Of a stretch of 64,000 nt of DNA, positions 43,285 to 51,424 are shown in pieces. The notes under the pieces were generated by a model. The model ran no database searches and had not been told where the DNA came from. It saw only the letters and a list, made by a program, of their open reading frames with translations. The stretch is from Iodidimonas sp. SYSU 1G8 (GTDB taxonomy: Bacteria; Pseudomonadota; Alphaproteobacteria; SMXS01). The position numbers and the translations under genes were made by a program. Position 1 is the first letter of the stretch; the number at the start of each line of letters is the position of its first letter. The stretch is from assembly GCF_039655775.1 (NCBI RefSeq), contig NZ_JBBYXJ010000002.1, positions 372,001 through 436,000 on the forward strand, given 5' to 3'.

Positions 43285-43441
43285 GGTGAACAGGCCTTCC
43301 CTGGGGTTGGAGGGCCGCTGTGGATGAGGCAGCGGCATGACGCAATACGGACCATGCCTTTAGCAATGTGCCGCGACAAAAGGAAGATGTAACTCCGGTG
43401 CGCGCGGCGGCAACCGTATGGATCGGGATTTTCCGTCCGCG

Positions 43442-44062
43442 TCAGTGGCCGTGCCCGGCATGTCCATGGCTGTGGCCGTGACGCAGCCGGTGATAGGTCA
43501 GGTGCAGCAGCGAGCCGGCGACGAAGGCCTGCAGCCAGGCGAATTCGGCCTCGCTGGCCACGTCCGCCACCGCCGATGCCGCCACATAGCCGGCGATGGT
43601 CGCGATGACCAGCAACGCCAGCACGATGGCCGCCGCGCGGGTGCCGAAATTGGTCTGGACCAGCCACCAGATCGCCAGTCCGGCGGGGAAATTGTGCAGC
43701 ACCACCGCCACCGACAGGGTCTCGTGATGGCCGTGGTGCCCGGCCAGCAGTGCGGCGCCGTCCGCCGCGCTGTGCAGCACCAGGCCGATCACGCCGACCG
43801 CCAGCGTGGCGATGTGCACGCCGCGCTCCTTGTGGTGCAGCAGCGCCTCCGCCACCAGCGGCCCGGCCAGGCCGGCCAGCGCGAACGGCACGGCGAGCCA
43901 GCCGCCGGCCCCGGCGGTGTCGACCAGGATCAGCACCGCGAGGACGGTGATCACGCCGGTCACGACCAGGTCGAGAACGCGCCGCAGCCCTGCCATCTCC
44001 CGCAGAAGCTGGTAGGCGAGTGGCCCGAGGAGCAGGGCGGTGATGCCGGCGGCGAGATACAT
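43442..44062 (-). CDS. ZIP family metal transporter
   Basis: A 206-residue membrane protein with about seven helices. The paired metal-binding helices of ZIP transporters are visible: LVLHSAADGAALLAGHHGHH (HSxxDG, about 112) and VVLHNFPAGLAIWWLV (HNxPxG, about 138). The C-terminus is His-rich (HLTYHRLRHGHSHGHAGHGH), a likely metal-buffering tail. Zinc is the most probable substrate, supported by a Zur-like box between its start and the divergent gene. The start at 44062 lies 8 bases from that box and lacks a ribosome site, so the transcript may be leaderless. Confidence 0.82.
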   Translation of the reverse strand: MYLAAGITALLLGPLAYQLLREMAGLRRVLDLVVTGVITVLAVLILVDTAGAGGWLAVPFALAGLAGPLVAEALLHHKERGVHIATLAVGVIGLVLHSAADGAALLAGHHGHHETLSVAVVLHNFPAGLAIWWLVQTNFGTRAAAIVLALLVIATIAGYVAASAVADVASEAEFAWLQAFVAGSLLHLTYHRLRHGHSHGHAGHGH

Positions 44063-44065
44063 GGA

Positions 44066-44083
44066 GCGCGTTATAACATAACG
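44066..44083 (-). promoter_or_regulatory. Zur-like box at the ZIP gene promoter
   Basis: On the minus strand TTATGTTATAACGCG contains the ATGTTATAAC core of alphaproteobacterial Zur sites (consensus about GNNATGTTATAACATNNC); the left half fits well, the right half less so. GTTATAAC (44070-44077) is itself a perfect palindrome and includes a possible -10 element TATAAC. Confidence 0.5.
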
Positions 44084-44086
44084 GTT

Positions 44087-44101
44087 AATCCAGTCTGGAT
44101 T
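44087..44101. repeat. 15-bp perfect palindrome between divergent genes
   Basis: AATCCAG-T-CTGGATT is a perfect 7-bp inverted repeat with one central base, next to the Zur-like box. It could be an operator for either divergent gene. Confidence 0.45.
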
Positions 44102-44198
44102 TATGTGCCACTCCCGGCGGCGGCGCAAGCGCCGCATGGTGGACGTCGGACTTGCAAACAATGCCGGGCGCGGGCTTATGATGCGGCGGGAGAACGCC

Positions 44199-45116
44199 AT
44201 GCCGCTCAGAGTACCGCCCGCAGTCCTCGCCCTGTTCGTCGCCGCCGCGCTGGCGGGACCCGCGCATGCGGCCGAGGCCGATTTGTCCAACGCCAGTCCG
44301 GCCGAGCTGGAGGCGCTGATCCAGCAGAGCCCGGCGCGCGGCGCCCCCAGCGACGCCTCGCTGCGGCGGATCGAGGCCATGTATCGGTTGGGTGATCTGC
44401 GCGGCGACACGACCATGATCCGCGCGGGGGCCGACGCGGCCAGCGCGGCGCTCTCGGCGCTGGAAGCGGGCGGGCGCGGCGCGTTGTGGGTGACCGCCAA
44501 CAAGCATCTGGGCACCGCGCTCGTCATGCTGGCGCGGCGCGGCAACGACCGGACCCGGCTCGACGAGGCGATCGCCGCCTTCGAGTCGGCGACCCTGTTC
44601 GCCCGTGATTCGGTGCCGGAACAATGGCCGGGCCTGATGAACAGCATGGGCATCGCCCAGTGGACCAAGGGCAATCTGGCGCGCGATCCGTCGCAGGTGC
44701 GCCAGGCCGCGGCCACGTTTCGTTCGGCGCTGGACAATGGCGCGGTCCCCGTCTCCGACCGCGAGAAGATCCGCCTGCAGGTGAACCTGGCCAGCGCGCT
44801 GGTCGATCTGGCGACCATGGCCAGCGAGGAGGCGCCGCTGGACGAGGCCATCGAGCGCTACAACGCCGCGCTGGCCTCGGCGGCGGCCATGGGCGGCGGC
44901 ACGCAGCAGGCCATCCTGCAGGGCAATCTGGCCCAGGCCCTGACCATCCGCGGCTCGAACCGCCGGTCCATCGACGATCTTGAACAGGCCGTGAAGCTGA
45001 CCAAGACGGCCATCGCCTACTGGACCTCCATCGGCGCCACCGACGCGCTGAACGAGGCGGACGCCAATCTGCGCCAGACGCTGGCCCTTCTGACGGAACT
45101 CTATAACGCGCGCTGA
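44199..45116 (+). CDS. secreted helical-repeat (TPR-like) protein of unknown function
   Basis: A 305-residue protein with a signal peptide (MPLRVPPAVLALFVAAALAG then PAHA, cut near residue 24). The mature part is almost all helix, with repeated units of about 50 residues holding A-x-x-x-F/Y and L-G-x-A patterns (WVTANKHLGTALVMLARRG, LNSMGIAQW-like MNSMGIAQWTKGNL, and QAILQGNLAQALTIRGSNRR), similar to degenerate tetratricopeptide repeats. GGGAG lies 7 bases before this ATG; earlier in-frame ATGs (44103, 44178, 44181) would add a basic stretch before the signal peptide. It probably binds a partner protein in the periplasm; nothing more can be said. Confidence 0.65.
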   Translation: MPLRVPPAVLALFVAAALAGPAHAAEADLSNASPAELEALIQQSPARGAPSDASLRRIEAMYRLGDLRGDTTMIRAGADAASAALSALEAGGRGALWVTANKHLGTALVMLARRGNDRTRLDEAIAAFESATLFARDSVPEQWPGLMNSMGIAQWTKGNLARDPSQVRQAAATFRSALDNGAVPVSDREKIRLQVNLASALVDLATMASEEAPLDEAIERYNAALASAAAMGGGTQQAILQGNLAQALTIRGSNRRSIDDLEQAVKLTKTAIAYWTSIGATDALNEADANLRQTLALLTELYNAR

Positions 45117-45137
45117 ACTGTAAAAACGGGGGATGAC

Positions 45138-46226
45138 ATGGTTGCCTTGGACCACTACCGGACGCTGGGGCGTTCGGGCCTGCGTGTGTCGCCGCTCTGT
45201 CTGGGGGCGATGACCTTCGGCGAGGATTGGGGCTGGGGCGCCAACGCCCAGGACAGCCGCCGCATGTTCGACATGTATGCCGACCGGGGCGGCAATTTCA
45301 TCGACACCGCCGACGGCTATACCCAGGGCACCAGCGAGACCCTGGTCGGCGAGTTCATCGGCCCGGCGCGCGACCGCTGGGTGATCGGCACCAAGTTCAC
45401 CATGAACACCTCGCCCGGCGATCCCAATGCCGGCGGCAACGCGCGCAAGAACATGATGCGCTCGCTCGAGGGGTCGTTGAAGCGGCTGGGCACCGACTAC
45501 ATCGATCTCTACTGGGTCCACGTCTGGGAATTCCGTACCCCGGTCGACGAGGTGATGCGCGCGCTCGACGATGCGGTGCGCCAGGGCAAGATCCTCTATG
45601 CCGGCGCGTCCAACACGCCGGCGTGGATCGTCAGCCAGGCCAACACCATGGCCGAACTGCGCGGCTGGACGCCGTTCGCCGCCATGCAGCTGGAATACAA
45701 TCTCCTCGAGCGCACGCCCGAGCGCGACCTGCTGCCCATGTGCCGCCAGCTCGGCCTCGCCACCGTGCCGTGGTCGCCGCTCGCCGCCGGGCTCCTGACC
45801 GGCAAGTACGGGCGCCAGCACATCGCCGCGCCGGGCGCGGGCGACAACCGGTCGCTGGGCGGCGGCGGCGGCACGCGCGAGGAGATGGTCGCCGCCTCCG
45901 GCCGCGTTACCGAGAAGGTGCTGGACATCAATGACGGCCTGCGCGCCGTCGCTGGCGAAGTCGGCGCGACCCCGGCGCAGGTGGCGCTCGCCTGGGTGCT
46001 CGCCAAGGGCGTCACCAGTCCGATCCTCGGCGCCCGCACCCCGGCGCAGCTCGAGGACAATCTGGGCAGTCTCGACGTGACCCTGTCACCGGTGCAGATC
46101 GACCGGCTCGACGCGCTGACCGCGATCGAGCTCGGCTATCCCCACGATCTGATCCAGGGCCGATTCATTCAGGACGTGGCCGATGGCGGAACGGTCATCG
46201 ACAAGCCGTTCGGTCGTCCCGCCTGA
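45138..46226 (+). CDS. aldo/keto reductase
   Basis: A 362-residue NADP(H)-dependent oxidoreductase with a TIM barrel. YRTLGRSGLRVSPLCLGAMT opens the protein; the active-site Asp and Tyr lie in NFIDTADGYTQGTSETLVGE (about 53-72), the Lys in WVIGTKFTMN (about 85), and YIDLYWVHVWEFRTPVDEVM holds the catalytic His. The cofactor-binding end is PILGARTPAQLEDNLGSLDV. Substrates are probably aldehydes or ketones but are not predictable. It begins 21 bases after the secreted protein gene. Confidence 0.9.
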   Translation: MVALDHYRTLGRSGLRVSPLCLGAMTFGEDWGWGANAQDSRRMFDMYADRGGNFIDTADGYTQGTSETLVGEFIGPARDRWVIGTKFTMNTSPGDPNAGGNARKNMMRSLEGSLKRLGTDYIDLYWVHVWEFRTPVDEVMRALDDAVRQGKILYAGASNTPAWIVSQANTMAELRGWTPFAAMQLEYNLLERTPERDLLPMCRQLGLATVPWSPLAAGLLTGKYGRQHIAAPGAGDNRSLGGGGGTREEMVAASGRVTEKVLDINDGLRAVAGEVGATPAQVALAWVLAKGVTSPILGARTPAQLEDNLGSLDVTLSPVQIDRLDALTAIELGYPHDLIQGRFIQDVADGGTVIDKPFGRPA

Positions 46227-46235
46227 GGCCAGTCC

Positions 46236-47174
46236 TCAGCCGGCCGGCGGGCGTGGCTTGTTGGTCAGCTTCCACTCCTGCCGGGCGGCCCATTCCCGCA
46301 TGGTTTCCAGCTTGATCGGAATGCGGTCGAGCACCGGCTTCACGTCGACGCAGAACGGCTTGGTCTCGGCGAAGTTGTTGTAGATGTAGAACTCCTCCAT
46401 CCGCTTCACGATGGCCGCGTGCTCGTCGGGGCCGATGGTGTTGCCGAAGGCATCGGCCAGCGCCTTGCCGAAATCGGCGGGAAAACGCGGCACGAACTTC
46501 ACCGGACGGCCGGTCGCTTCGGTCAGGATCTGGGCCACGTCGTCGGGCACGAGACGCTCGGGACCGCCGATGTTCATCCACGCGCCTTCCAGGTCGGGGC
46601 GGTCGATGGACGCGATCATGAACTTGGCCACGTCGTCCAGGCTGATCCAGTTGGCCTGCAGGAACGGGTTGTGCGGATAGGTATAGACGCCGTCGCGCAC
46701 GATGGACTCGAACGCCCAGCTGGTCAGCAGATTGTCCATGAACAGCACCGAGCCGAACACGGTCGCCGGACAGCCGGTGCGCCACAGCCGGTTGATGGCG
46801 ATGGTGTTCAGGCCATAGCGGCCCGGATCGCCGGCGCGGTCCGGAATCCACATGGACGTGTTCCAGACCATGCGCTTGACCCCAGCCTTCACGCAGGCCT
46901 TGCCGACGCGCTCGACCCACTCCACGCGGTCGCCATAGCGAACCGGATGGGTGTAGAACACGGCATCGACGCCGTTCACGGCGTTCTGCAGCGACGCATC
47001 GTCGGCCGTGTCCGCCGGCACGACAGTGATGTTGCCCGACCCCTCGAAAACCTCGCCATAGAACGGGTCCGCGCTGCGCGACAGCGCCCGCACGTCATGA
47101 CCCGCCTTCACCAGCTGGCGCACCTGCGCCAGGCCTTGCCGGCCGCTCGCGCCGAAAACCGCTACCAATGCCAT
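46236..47174 (-). CDS. NmrA-like NAD(P)-binding protein
   Basis: A 312-residue atypical short-chain dehydrogenase. The N-terminal VAVFGASGRQGLAQVRQLVK (about 4-23) is the NmrA-type dinucleotide motif; VRALSRS supplies the Arg typical of NADP preference; the mid-domain shows AVFYTHPVRYGDRVEWVERV and VKRMVWNTSMWIPDRAGDPG. Catalytic Tyr-x-x-x-Lys is not evident, as in NmrA regulators and NADPH-sensing redox proteins. It is divergent from a TetR gene with a clear operator in the shared promoter and is therefore the likely target of that regulator. GGGAGG precedes ATG 47174. Confidence 0.85.
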   Translation of the reverse strand: MALVAVFGASGRQGLAQVRQLVKAGHDVRALSRSADPFYGEVFEGSGNITVVPADTADDASLQNAVNGVDAVFYTHPVRYGDRVEWVERVGKACVKAGVKRMVWNTSMWIPDRAGDPGRYGLNTIAINRLWRTGCPATVFGSVLFMDNLLTSWAFESIVRDGVYTYPHNPFLQANWISLDDVAKFMIASIDRPDLEGAWMNIGGPERLVPDDVAQILTEATGRPVKFVPRFPADFGKALADAFGNTIGPDEHAAIVKRMEEFYIYNNFAETKPFCVDVKPVLDRIPIKLETMREWAARQEWKLTNKPRPPAG

Positions 47175-47224
47175 CCTGTCCTCCCTCGGTGACTGCATCT
47201 GCCGAGGGATAGAACCACACTCCA

Positions 47225-47252
47225 AAAGACCGATCAAGGATGATCGGTCTTT
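47225..47252. promoter_or_regulatory. 28-bp operator palindrome in a divergent promoter
   Basis: AAAGACCGATCA (47225-47236) and TGATCGGTCTTT (47241-47252) are perfect 12-bp inverted repeats with a 4-base AGGA centre, between the NmrA-like gene and the TetR gene. Size and symmetry are those of a TetR dimer site. Confidence 0.8.
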
Positions 47253-47292
47253 ATCATGGACAGGCCGCGCCATCTTTGGAACACTCCCAGCC

Positions 47293-47997
47293 ATGGCAGA
47301 AGAAACCGTCCATGAATCAGCGCGTCCGCGCCGCCGCTGGCTGACCCAGCGCGGGGAACGCGTGCGCGGTGTGATCCTCCGTGCCGCGGTGCAGTGCTTC
47401 GTCGAGGTCGGCTATGGCCGCACGACCATGAGCGAGGTGGCCAAGCAGGCCGGCGTCACCCGGGGCCAGGTGCAGCATCATTTCGCCACCACGCCTGATC
47501 TTCTGGCGGCGGCGGTGCGCTGGCTGCACGCCGAGATCGGGCGGGAACTGGACGCCGGCCTCGCGGCGCGGGATGGCGCGCGGGGCAGTCTGGCCGAGAC
47601 GGCGGTCTCGGTGCTGTGGGCGCATGCCTCGGGCTCGTTGCAGACGGCCGCGCGCGAGCTGACGGCGGCGGCGCGCACCGATCCGGAACTGCGCCGGGTG
47701 CTGGATGAAAGCCGCGCCGAGATCGAGGCGGAGCGCAACGGTCGGCTCCGGCATCTCTACCGGGAATTGCTGGAGCTCGATCCGCCGGGCTTCGCCATGC
47801 TGGCGGATTACATGCAGGTGTTCCTGCACGGGCTGGCCGAAACCTCCTTTGCCAGCGACGACGAAGCGCGCAAGGCGGCGCTGCTGGATTTCTTCGTCAG
47901 CAACATCCGCCGCTTCTGGACCGACCGGGGCAAATCGCCCGATGCCGTCAGCACCGGCCAGGTCCGCGACCGAGCCGCGATCCCGCGCGGCGGCTGA
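47293..47997 (+). CDS. TetR/AcrR family transcriptional regulator
   Basis: A 234-residue repressor. The DNA-binding domain is ILRAAVQCFVEVGYGRTTMS followed by EVAKQAGVTRGQVQHHFATT (about 28-67); the C-terminal domain (about 80-215) is all helical with no recognised ligand motif. A basic tail follows. It most likely binds the 28-bp palindrome 40 bases upstream, controlling itself and the NmrA-like gene, and may also affect the aldo/keto reductase behind that gene's convergent partner. Confidence 0.9.
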   Translation: MAEETVHESARPRRRWLTQRGERVRGVILRAAVQCFVEVGYGRTTMSEVAKQAGVTRGQVQHHFATTPDLLAAAVRWLHAEIGRELDAGLAARDGARGSLAETAVSVLWAHASGSLQTAARELTAAARTDPELRRVLDESRAEIEAERNGRLRHLYRELLELDPPGFAMLADYMQVFLHGLAETSFASDDEARKAALLDFFVSNIRRFWTDRGKSPDAVSTGQVRDRAAIPRGG

Positions 47998-48003
47998 TCC
48001 GGC

Positions 48004-48843
48004 TCAGGCGGTGCCGTCCACCCTCCGCACCACCGCCTCGGCGCTCATGCCCGCCGTCCGCAGGTCGCGCAGCGCTGGCGCGCCCTTCGACTTCGCCAGG
48101 CGGTCGCCATTGGCATCGCGGATCAGGCCATGGTGCCAGTACGCCGGCACGGGTAAATCCAGCAGCGCCTGCAGCAGCCGGTGGATATGGGTCGCATGGA
48201 ACAGGTCCTCGCCGCGCGTCACCAGCGTCACGCCCTGCAGCGCATCGTCGACGGTGACGGCGAGGTGATAGCTGGTCGGGATGTCCTTGCGCGCCAGCAC
48301 CACGTCGCCCAGCGAGGCGGGATCGGCGGCGATCTCGCCCTTCAGCTTGTCGTGCCAGGACAGCGGGCCGGTAAGGGCCAGCGCCTTTTCCACATCGAGC
48401 CGGACGGCGAATTTCTCCCCGGCGGCGATCCGCGCCGCCCTGTCCGTCCCGGAACGGTGACGGCAGATCCCCGGATACAGCGCGCCTTCCGGGCCGTGCG
48501 GCGCGGCCGGGCTGCGCGCGATCTCGGCCTCGATGTCCTTGCGGGTGCAAAAGCACGGATAGGTGAGGCCCATCCCGTCCAGCCGCGTCAGCGCGGCCTC
48601 GTAATCCCCGAAATGCTCGGACTGGCGCCGCACCGGCCTTTCCCACTCCAGCCCGAGCCACGCCAAATCCTCGTGAATGGCCTGCTCGAATTCGGGCCGT
48701 GCGCGTCCCGTGTCGATGTCTTCGATGCGCAGCAAAAACCGCCCGCCCGCCGCGTGCGCCGCGCGGAACCCGGTCAGCGCCGACAGGGCGTGGCCCAGAT
48801 GCAGGAAACCATTGGGACTGGGCGCGAAGCGGGTGACGATCAT
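48004..48843 (-). CDS. gluQ: tRNA glutamyl-Q(34) synthetase
   Basis: A 279-residue paralogue of the glutamyl-tRNA synthetase catalytic domain without an anticodon-binding domain. RFAPSPNGFLHLGHALSALT (residues 5-24) has the HIGH-type motif; the KMSKS-type loop is DRLAKSKGAPALRDLR near 253. The zinc site has YPCFCTRKDIEAEI and YPGICR cysteines. It attaches glutamate to queuosine at position 34 of tRNA-Asp. The stop/start overlap with the GNAT gene (ATGA at 48840-48843) couples them. Confidence 0.93.
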   Translation of the reverse strand: MIVTRFAPSPNGFLHLGHALSALTGFRAAHAAGGRFLLRIEDIDTGRARPEFEQAIHEDLAWLGLEWERPVRRQSEHFGDYEAALTRLDGMGLTYPCFCTRKDIEAEIARSPAAPHGPEGALYPGICRHRSGTDRAARIAAGEKFAVRLDVEKALALTGPLSWHDKLKGEIAADPASLGDVVLARKDIPTSYHLAVTVDDALQGVTLVTRGEDLFHATHIHRLLQALLDLPVPAYWHHGLIRDANGDRLAKSKGAPALRDLRTAGMSAEAVVRRVDGTA

Positions 48844-49328
48844 CGCAGCATCAGAACCCGATATTCCTGATCCACGTCGATACCCGCGACGCGCAGGCTG
48901 GCTTTCTCCAGGCCATAGACCTCGAAGCCGAAGCGGTCATAGAGCTTCCTGGCCGGTTCATTGAGAGCGGCAACCTTCAGCCAGACCAGATCGACCAGGG
49001 GTCGGGCGTGCGTGAGCACCGCATCGACCAGCTTGTCGGCGAGGCCGGTGCCATGCGCCGCCGGGCGCACATACATGGCGTACAGCACACCCCTGTGGCG
49101 TTCCTTGGCGCGGGGCATGACATAGAATCCGACGATTCCGGACAGGCGACCCTCGAGGAAACCGCCCCAGAACTGGTGGTCCTGCAGCATCCGTTCGAAA
49201 TGGCTGTCGGGCTGCTCCCGCTCGACTTCCCACACCGTACCGAACGCATCAGGATGCAGCCGCAGGCACTCCAGCCTGATCTCCCGGAATGCCTCGGTTT
49301 CGGACGACCCGATCCGCCTGATCTCCAT
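48840..49328 (-). CDS. GNAT family N-acetyltransferase
   Basis: A 162-residue acyltransferase. The acetyl-CoA motif A is VLYAMYVRPAAHGTGLADKL (about 81-100) with the R/Q-x-x-G-x-G/A pattern written as RPAAHGTGLA, followed by VDAVLTHARPLVDLVWLKVA and NEPARKLYDRFGFEVYG, the motif B segment. The acceptor is unknown. ATG 49328 has GGGAGGG upstream; an ATG 18 codons earlier is less likely. Confidence 0.88.
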   Translation of the reverse strand: MEIRRIGSSETEAFREIRLECLRLHPDAFGTVWEVEREQPDSHFERMLQDHQFWGGFLEGRLSGIVGFYVMPRAKERHRGVLYAMYVRPAAHGTGLADKLVDAVLTHARPLVDLVWLKVAALNEPARKLYDRFGFEVYGLEKASLRVAGIDVDQEYRVLMLR

Positions 49329-49433
49329 CACCGGTTTCCCTCCCTTCCCTTGACCGCTATCTTTGCGCGAGCCGGGCTCCATTTCATGTCAAAACCACCC
49401 GTTCGCCTGATCCCTTTGTTTCAAGGAACCGCC

Positions 49434-50114
49434 ATGTCCGATCTGCCGAAACTGTCCGGTCCCAGCCTGCCGCCTTTCGCCGGCGGCCGACCGCGCAAGA
49501 TCGTCGTGCTGGCCCATGGCTTCGGCGCCAGCGGGCAGGACCTGAACGGGCTGGCGCTCGGCTGGCGGGCGAATTTCCCGCACACGGCCTTCTACGCGCC
49601 GGACGGGCCGGACAAGGTGCCGGGCATGGAGGAAGGCTATCAGATGGGCTACCAGTGGTGGACCATCCGCAATTTCTCGGCGGCGGAAAGCGAAGCCGGC
49701 CTGCGCTATGCCGCGCCGATCTTCGACGCGTTCCTCGACCGAATCCTCGACCATGCGGGGCTGACCGAGGCCGATCTGGCGCTGGTCGGGTTCTCGCAGG
49801 GCACCATGCTGGCGCTGCATGTCGGGCTCAGCCGGGCCCATCCGGTAGCGGGTATCCTGGGCTATTCCGGCGCCATCGCGTCGCAGAAGCTGCTGGAGCC
49901 GGCGATCCGCTCGCGCCCGCCCGTGCAACTGGTGCATGGCGATCTCGATCACATGATCCCGCCCATGGCCATGGACACGGCCGCCAGCTTCCTGCGCCGC
50001 AACGACGTGCCCGTCGAAACCCACGTCTCGCCGCAGGTCGGCCACGGCATCGGTCCCGACGGCGTCGATCTGGGCGAAGCGTTCCTGTCGCGGGTGCTGG
50101 GCGGCGAAAAATAG
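49434..50114 (+). CDS. phospholipase/carboxylesterase family hydrolase
   Basis: A 226-residue serine hydrolase of the acyl-protein-thioesterase/EstB type. VVLAHGFGASGQDLNGLALG (about 24-43) carries the oxyanion region; the nucleophile is in ALVGFSQGTMLALHVGLS (about 115); the acid is in VHGDLDHMIPPMAMDTA and the His in VSPQVGHGIGPDGVDL. QWWTIRNFS is typical of the family. AAGGA is 6 bases before ATG 49434; ATG 49386 in the same frame is an alternative. Confidence 0.9.
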   Translation: MSDLPKLSGPSLPPFAGGRPRKIVVLAHGFGASGQDLNGLALGWRANFPHTAFYAPDGPDKVPGMEEGYQMGYQWWTIRNFSAAESEAGLRYAAPIFDAFLDRILDHAGLTEADLALVGFSQGTMLALHVGLSRAHPVAGILGYSGAIASQKLLEPAIRSRPPVQLVHGDLDHMIPPMAMDTAASFLRRNDVPVETHVSPQVGHGIGPDGVDLGEAFLSRVLGGEK

Positions 50115-50209
50115 CGCGCTGACAGCGCGGTTTGCAAAACTTGGTGGTGTCATAAAGAGGTCATACCCCATATAGTATAAGAGCGTGACTAAGGGAGCAG
50201 GAAACACCT

Positions 50210-50770
50210 GTGGAAGCTGCCTTACCATCACTGGAGAGTTGCCCGGCGCTGGTCCTCAACGCGGACTATCGGCCGCTCAGCTACTACCCTCTGTCCGTCT
50301 GGTGCTGGCAGGACGCGGTCAAGGCCGTGTTCATGGATCGGGTGAACATCGTCGCCGAATATGACCGGGTCATCCATTCGCCCAGCTTCGAATTCCGTCT
50401 GCCCAGCGTCATCTCGCTCAAGCGCTACGTGAAGCCGGCGCCGTTCCCGGCCTTCACCCGCTTCAACCTGTTCCTGCGCGACGAGTTCGCCTGCCAGTAT
50501 TGCGGCAACCGCCACGATCTCACCTTCGACCATCTGGTGCCGCGCGCCTATGGCGGCATCACCACCTGGGAAAACGTCATCACCGCCTGCGCGCCCTGCA
50601 ATCTGCGCAAGGGCGGCCGGACGCCGGGCGAGGCGGGCATGACGCCCCGATCCATGCCGTTCCGCCCGACCCAGTTCGACCTGCAGGAACGCGGCCGCCG
50701 CTTTCCGCCCAACTACCTGCACGAAAGCTGGCGGGATTACCTTTACTGGGACGCGGAACTGGAGCCGTAA
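50210..50770 (+). CDS. HNH endonuclease domain protein
   Basis: A 186-residue protein. The central HNH module has two CxxC pairs and the active-site His: FACQYCGNRHDLTFDHLVPR (about 96-115) and NVITACAPCNLRKGGRTPGE. The flanks ALVLNADYRPLSYYPLSVWC and RVIHSPSFEFRLPSVISLKR are conserved in a widespread housekeeping-like HNH family of alphaproteobacteria and cyanobacteria that is not part of restriction systems. Function is unknown. The start is a GTG at 50210, with GGAGCAGG upstream. Confidence 0.9.
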   Translation: MEAALPSLESCPALVLNADYRPLSYYPLSVWCWQDAVKAVFMDRVNIVAEYDRVIHSPSFEFRLPSVISLKRYVKPAPFPAFTRFNLFLRDEFACQYCGNRHDLTFDHLVPRAYGGITTWENVITACAPCNLRKGGRTPGEAGMTPRSMPFRPTQFDLQERGRRFPPNYLHESWRDYLYWDAELEP

Positions 50771-50771
50771 G

Positions 50772-51080
50772 TCAGGCGGCGCTGGGGAGCGGACGGGCGC
50801 GCTCGATGCGGCTGCGCTCGGCGGGCGAGTTCATGGCGTCCCAGAGGTCGGTGCGGCGCTGGACGTTCAGCCAGAAATCCGCGCTGTTGCCGAACACCCG
50901 CGCCAGGATCAGCGCGGTCGGCGCGGTCACCGAGCGGCGGTCGTTGCACAACTCGTTGACGTGCTTGCGCGGCACACCCATCGCCTCGGCCAGCGCACCC
51001 TGCGTCAGGCCCAGCGGCTTCATGAATTCCTCGATCAGCATCTCGCCCACGGTCACGGGCTTACGTTTTGTGGTCAGCAT
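50772..51080 (-). CDS. higA: HigA family antitoxin
   Basis: A 102-residue DNA-binding antitoxin. The XRE-type helix-turn-helix is in MKPLGLTQGALAEAMGVPRK followed by HVNELCNDRRSVTAPTALIL, and ARVFGNSADFWLNVQRRTDL is the near-invariant HigA C-terminal block. As usual for hig loci, the toxin gene comes first; higA starts 4 bases after it. ATG 51080 is chosen; the open frame continues into higB in another frame. Confidence 0.93.
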   Translation of the reverse strand: MLTTKRKPVTVGEMLIEEFMKPLGLTQGALAEAMGVPRKHVNELCNDRRSVTAPTALILARVFGNSADFWLNVQRRTDLWDAMNSPAERSRIERARPLPSAA

Positions 51081-51084
51081 GGCG

Positions 51085-51381
51085 TCACCTGTAGCTGTGG
51101 TCGTCCAGATAAACCTCGTCCGCTTCCCCCTTGGTCCCATCCCATCGGAAGACCAGCCGCCACTGCTGGTTGACCCGGATGGAATGGAAGCCATTCAGAT
51201 TCCCGCGCAGCTTCTCGAAGTGATTGCTCGGCGGGACTCGCAGGTCCTGATCCGTCATCGCGTCATCGAGCAGCTGCAGTTTGCGAAATAATCGATCCTC
51301 AATGTCTGGCGGGATACGGCGCGACCGGACATCGTCGATGTAGAAATCCCGCAGCCAATCGTCCCGAAACCCAACAATCAT
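51085..51381 (-). CDS. higB: HigB family RelE-fold toxin
   Basis: A 98-residue toxin of the RelE superfamily. MIVGFRDDWLRDFYIDD opens the protein and FRKLQLLDDAMTDQDLRVPP with NHFEKLRGNLNGFHSIRVNQ and QWRLVFRW cover the HigB core; these enzymes cut mRNA on the ribosome. The C-terminal V-Y-L-D-D-H-S-Y matches. AGTG-TAC-CACT (51400-51410), a small palindrome just upstream, may be the HigA operator. Confidence 0.93.
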   Translation of the reverse strand: MIVGFRDDWLRDFYIDDVRSRRIPPDIEDRLFRKLQLLDDAMTDQDLRVPPSNHFEKLRGNLNGFHSIRVNQQWRLVFRWDGTKGEADEVYLDDHSYR

Positions 51382-51424
51382 AGGCGCCTATAGTGAGTTA
51401 GTGTACCACTCTATGGGTCAAACT

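Noticed and set aside
50115-50209. Possible promoter and small RNA before the HNH gene
   Set aside because: TATAGT-like boxes lack a convincing -35 partner, and no hairpin with a T tract is present.
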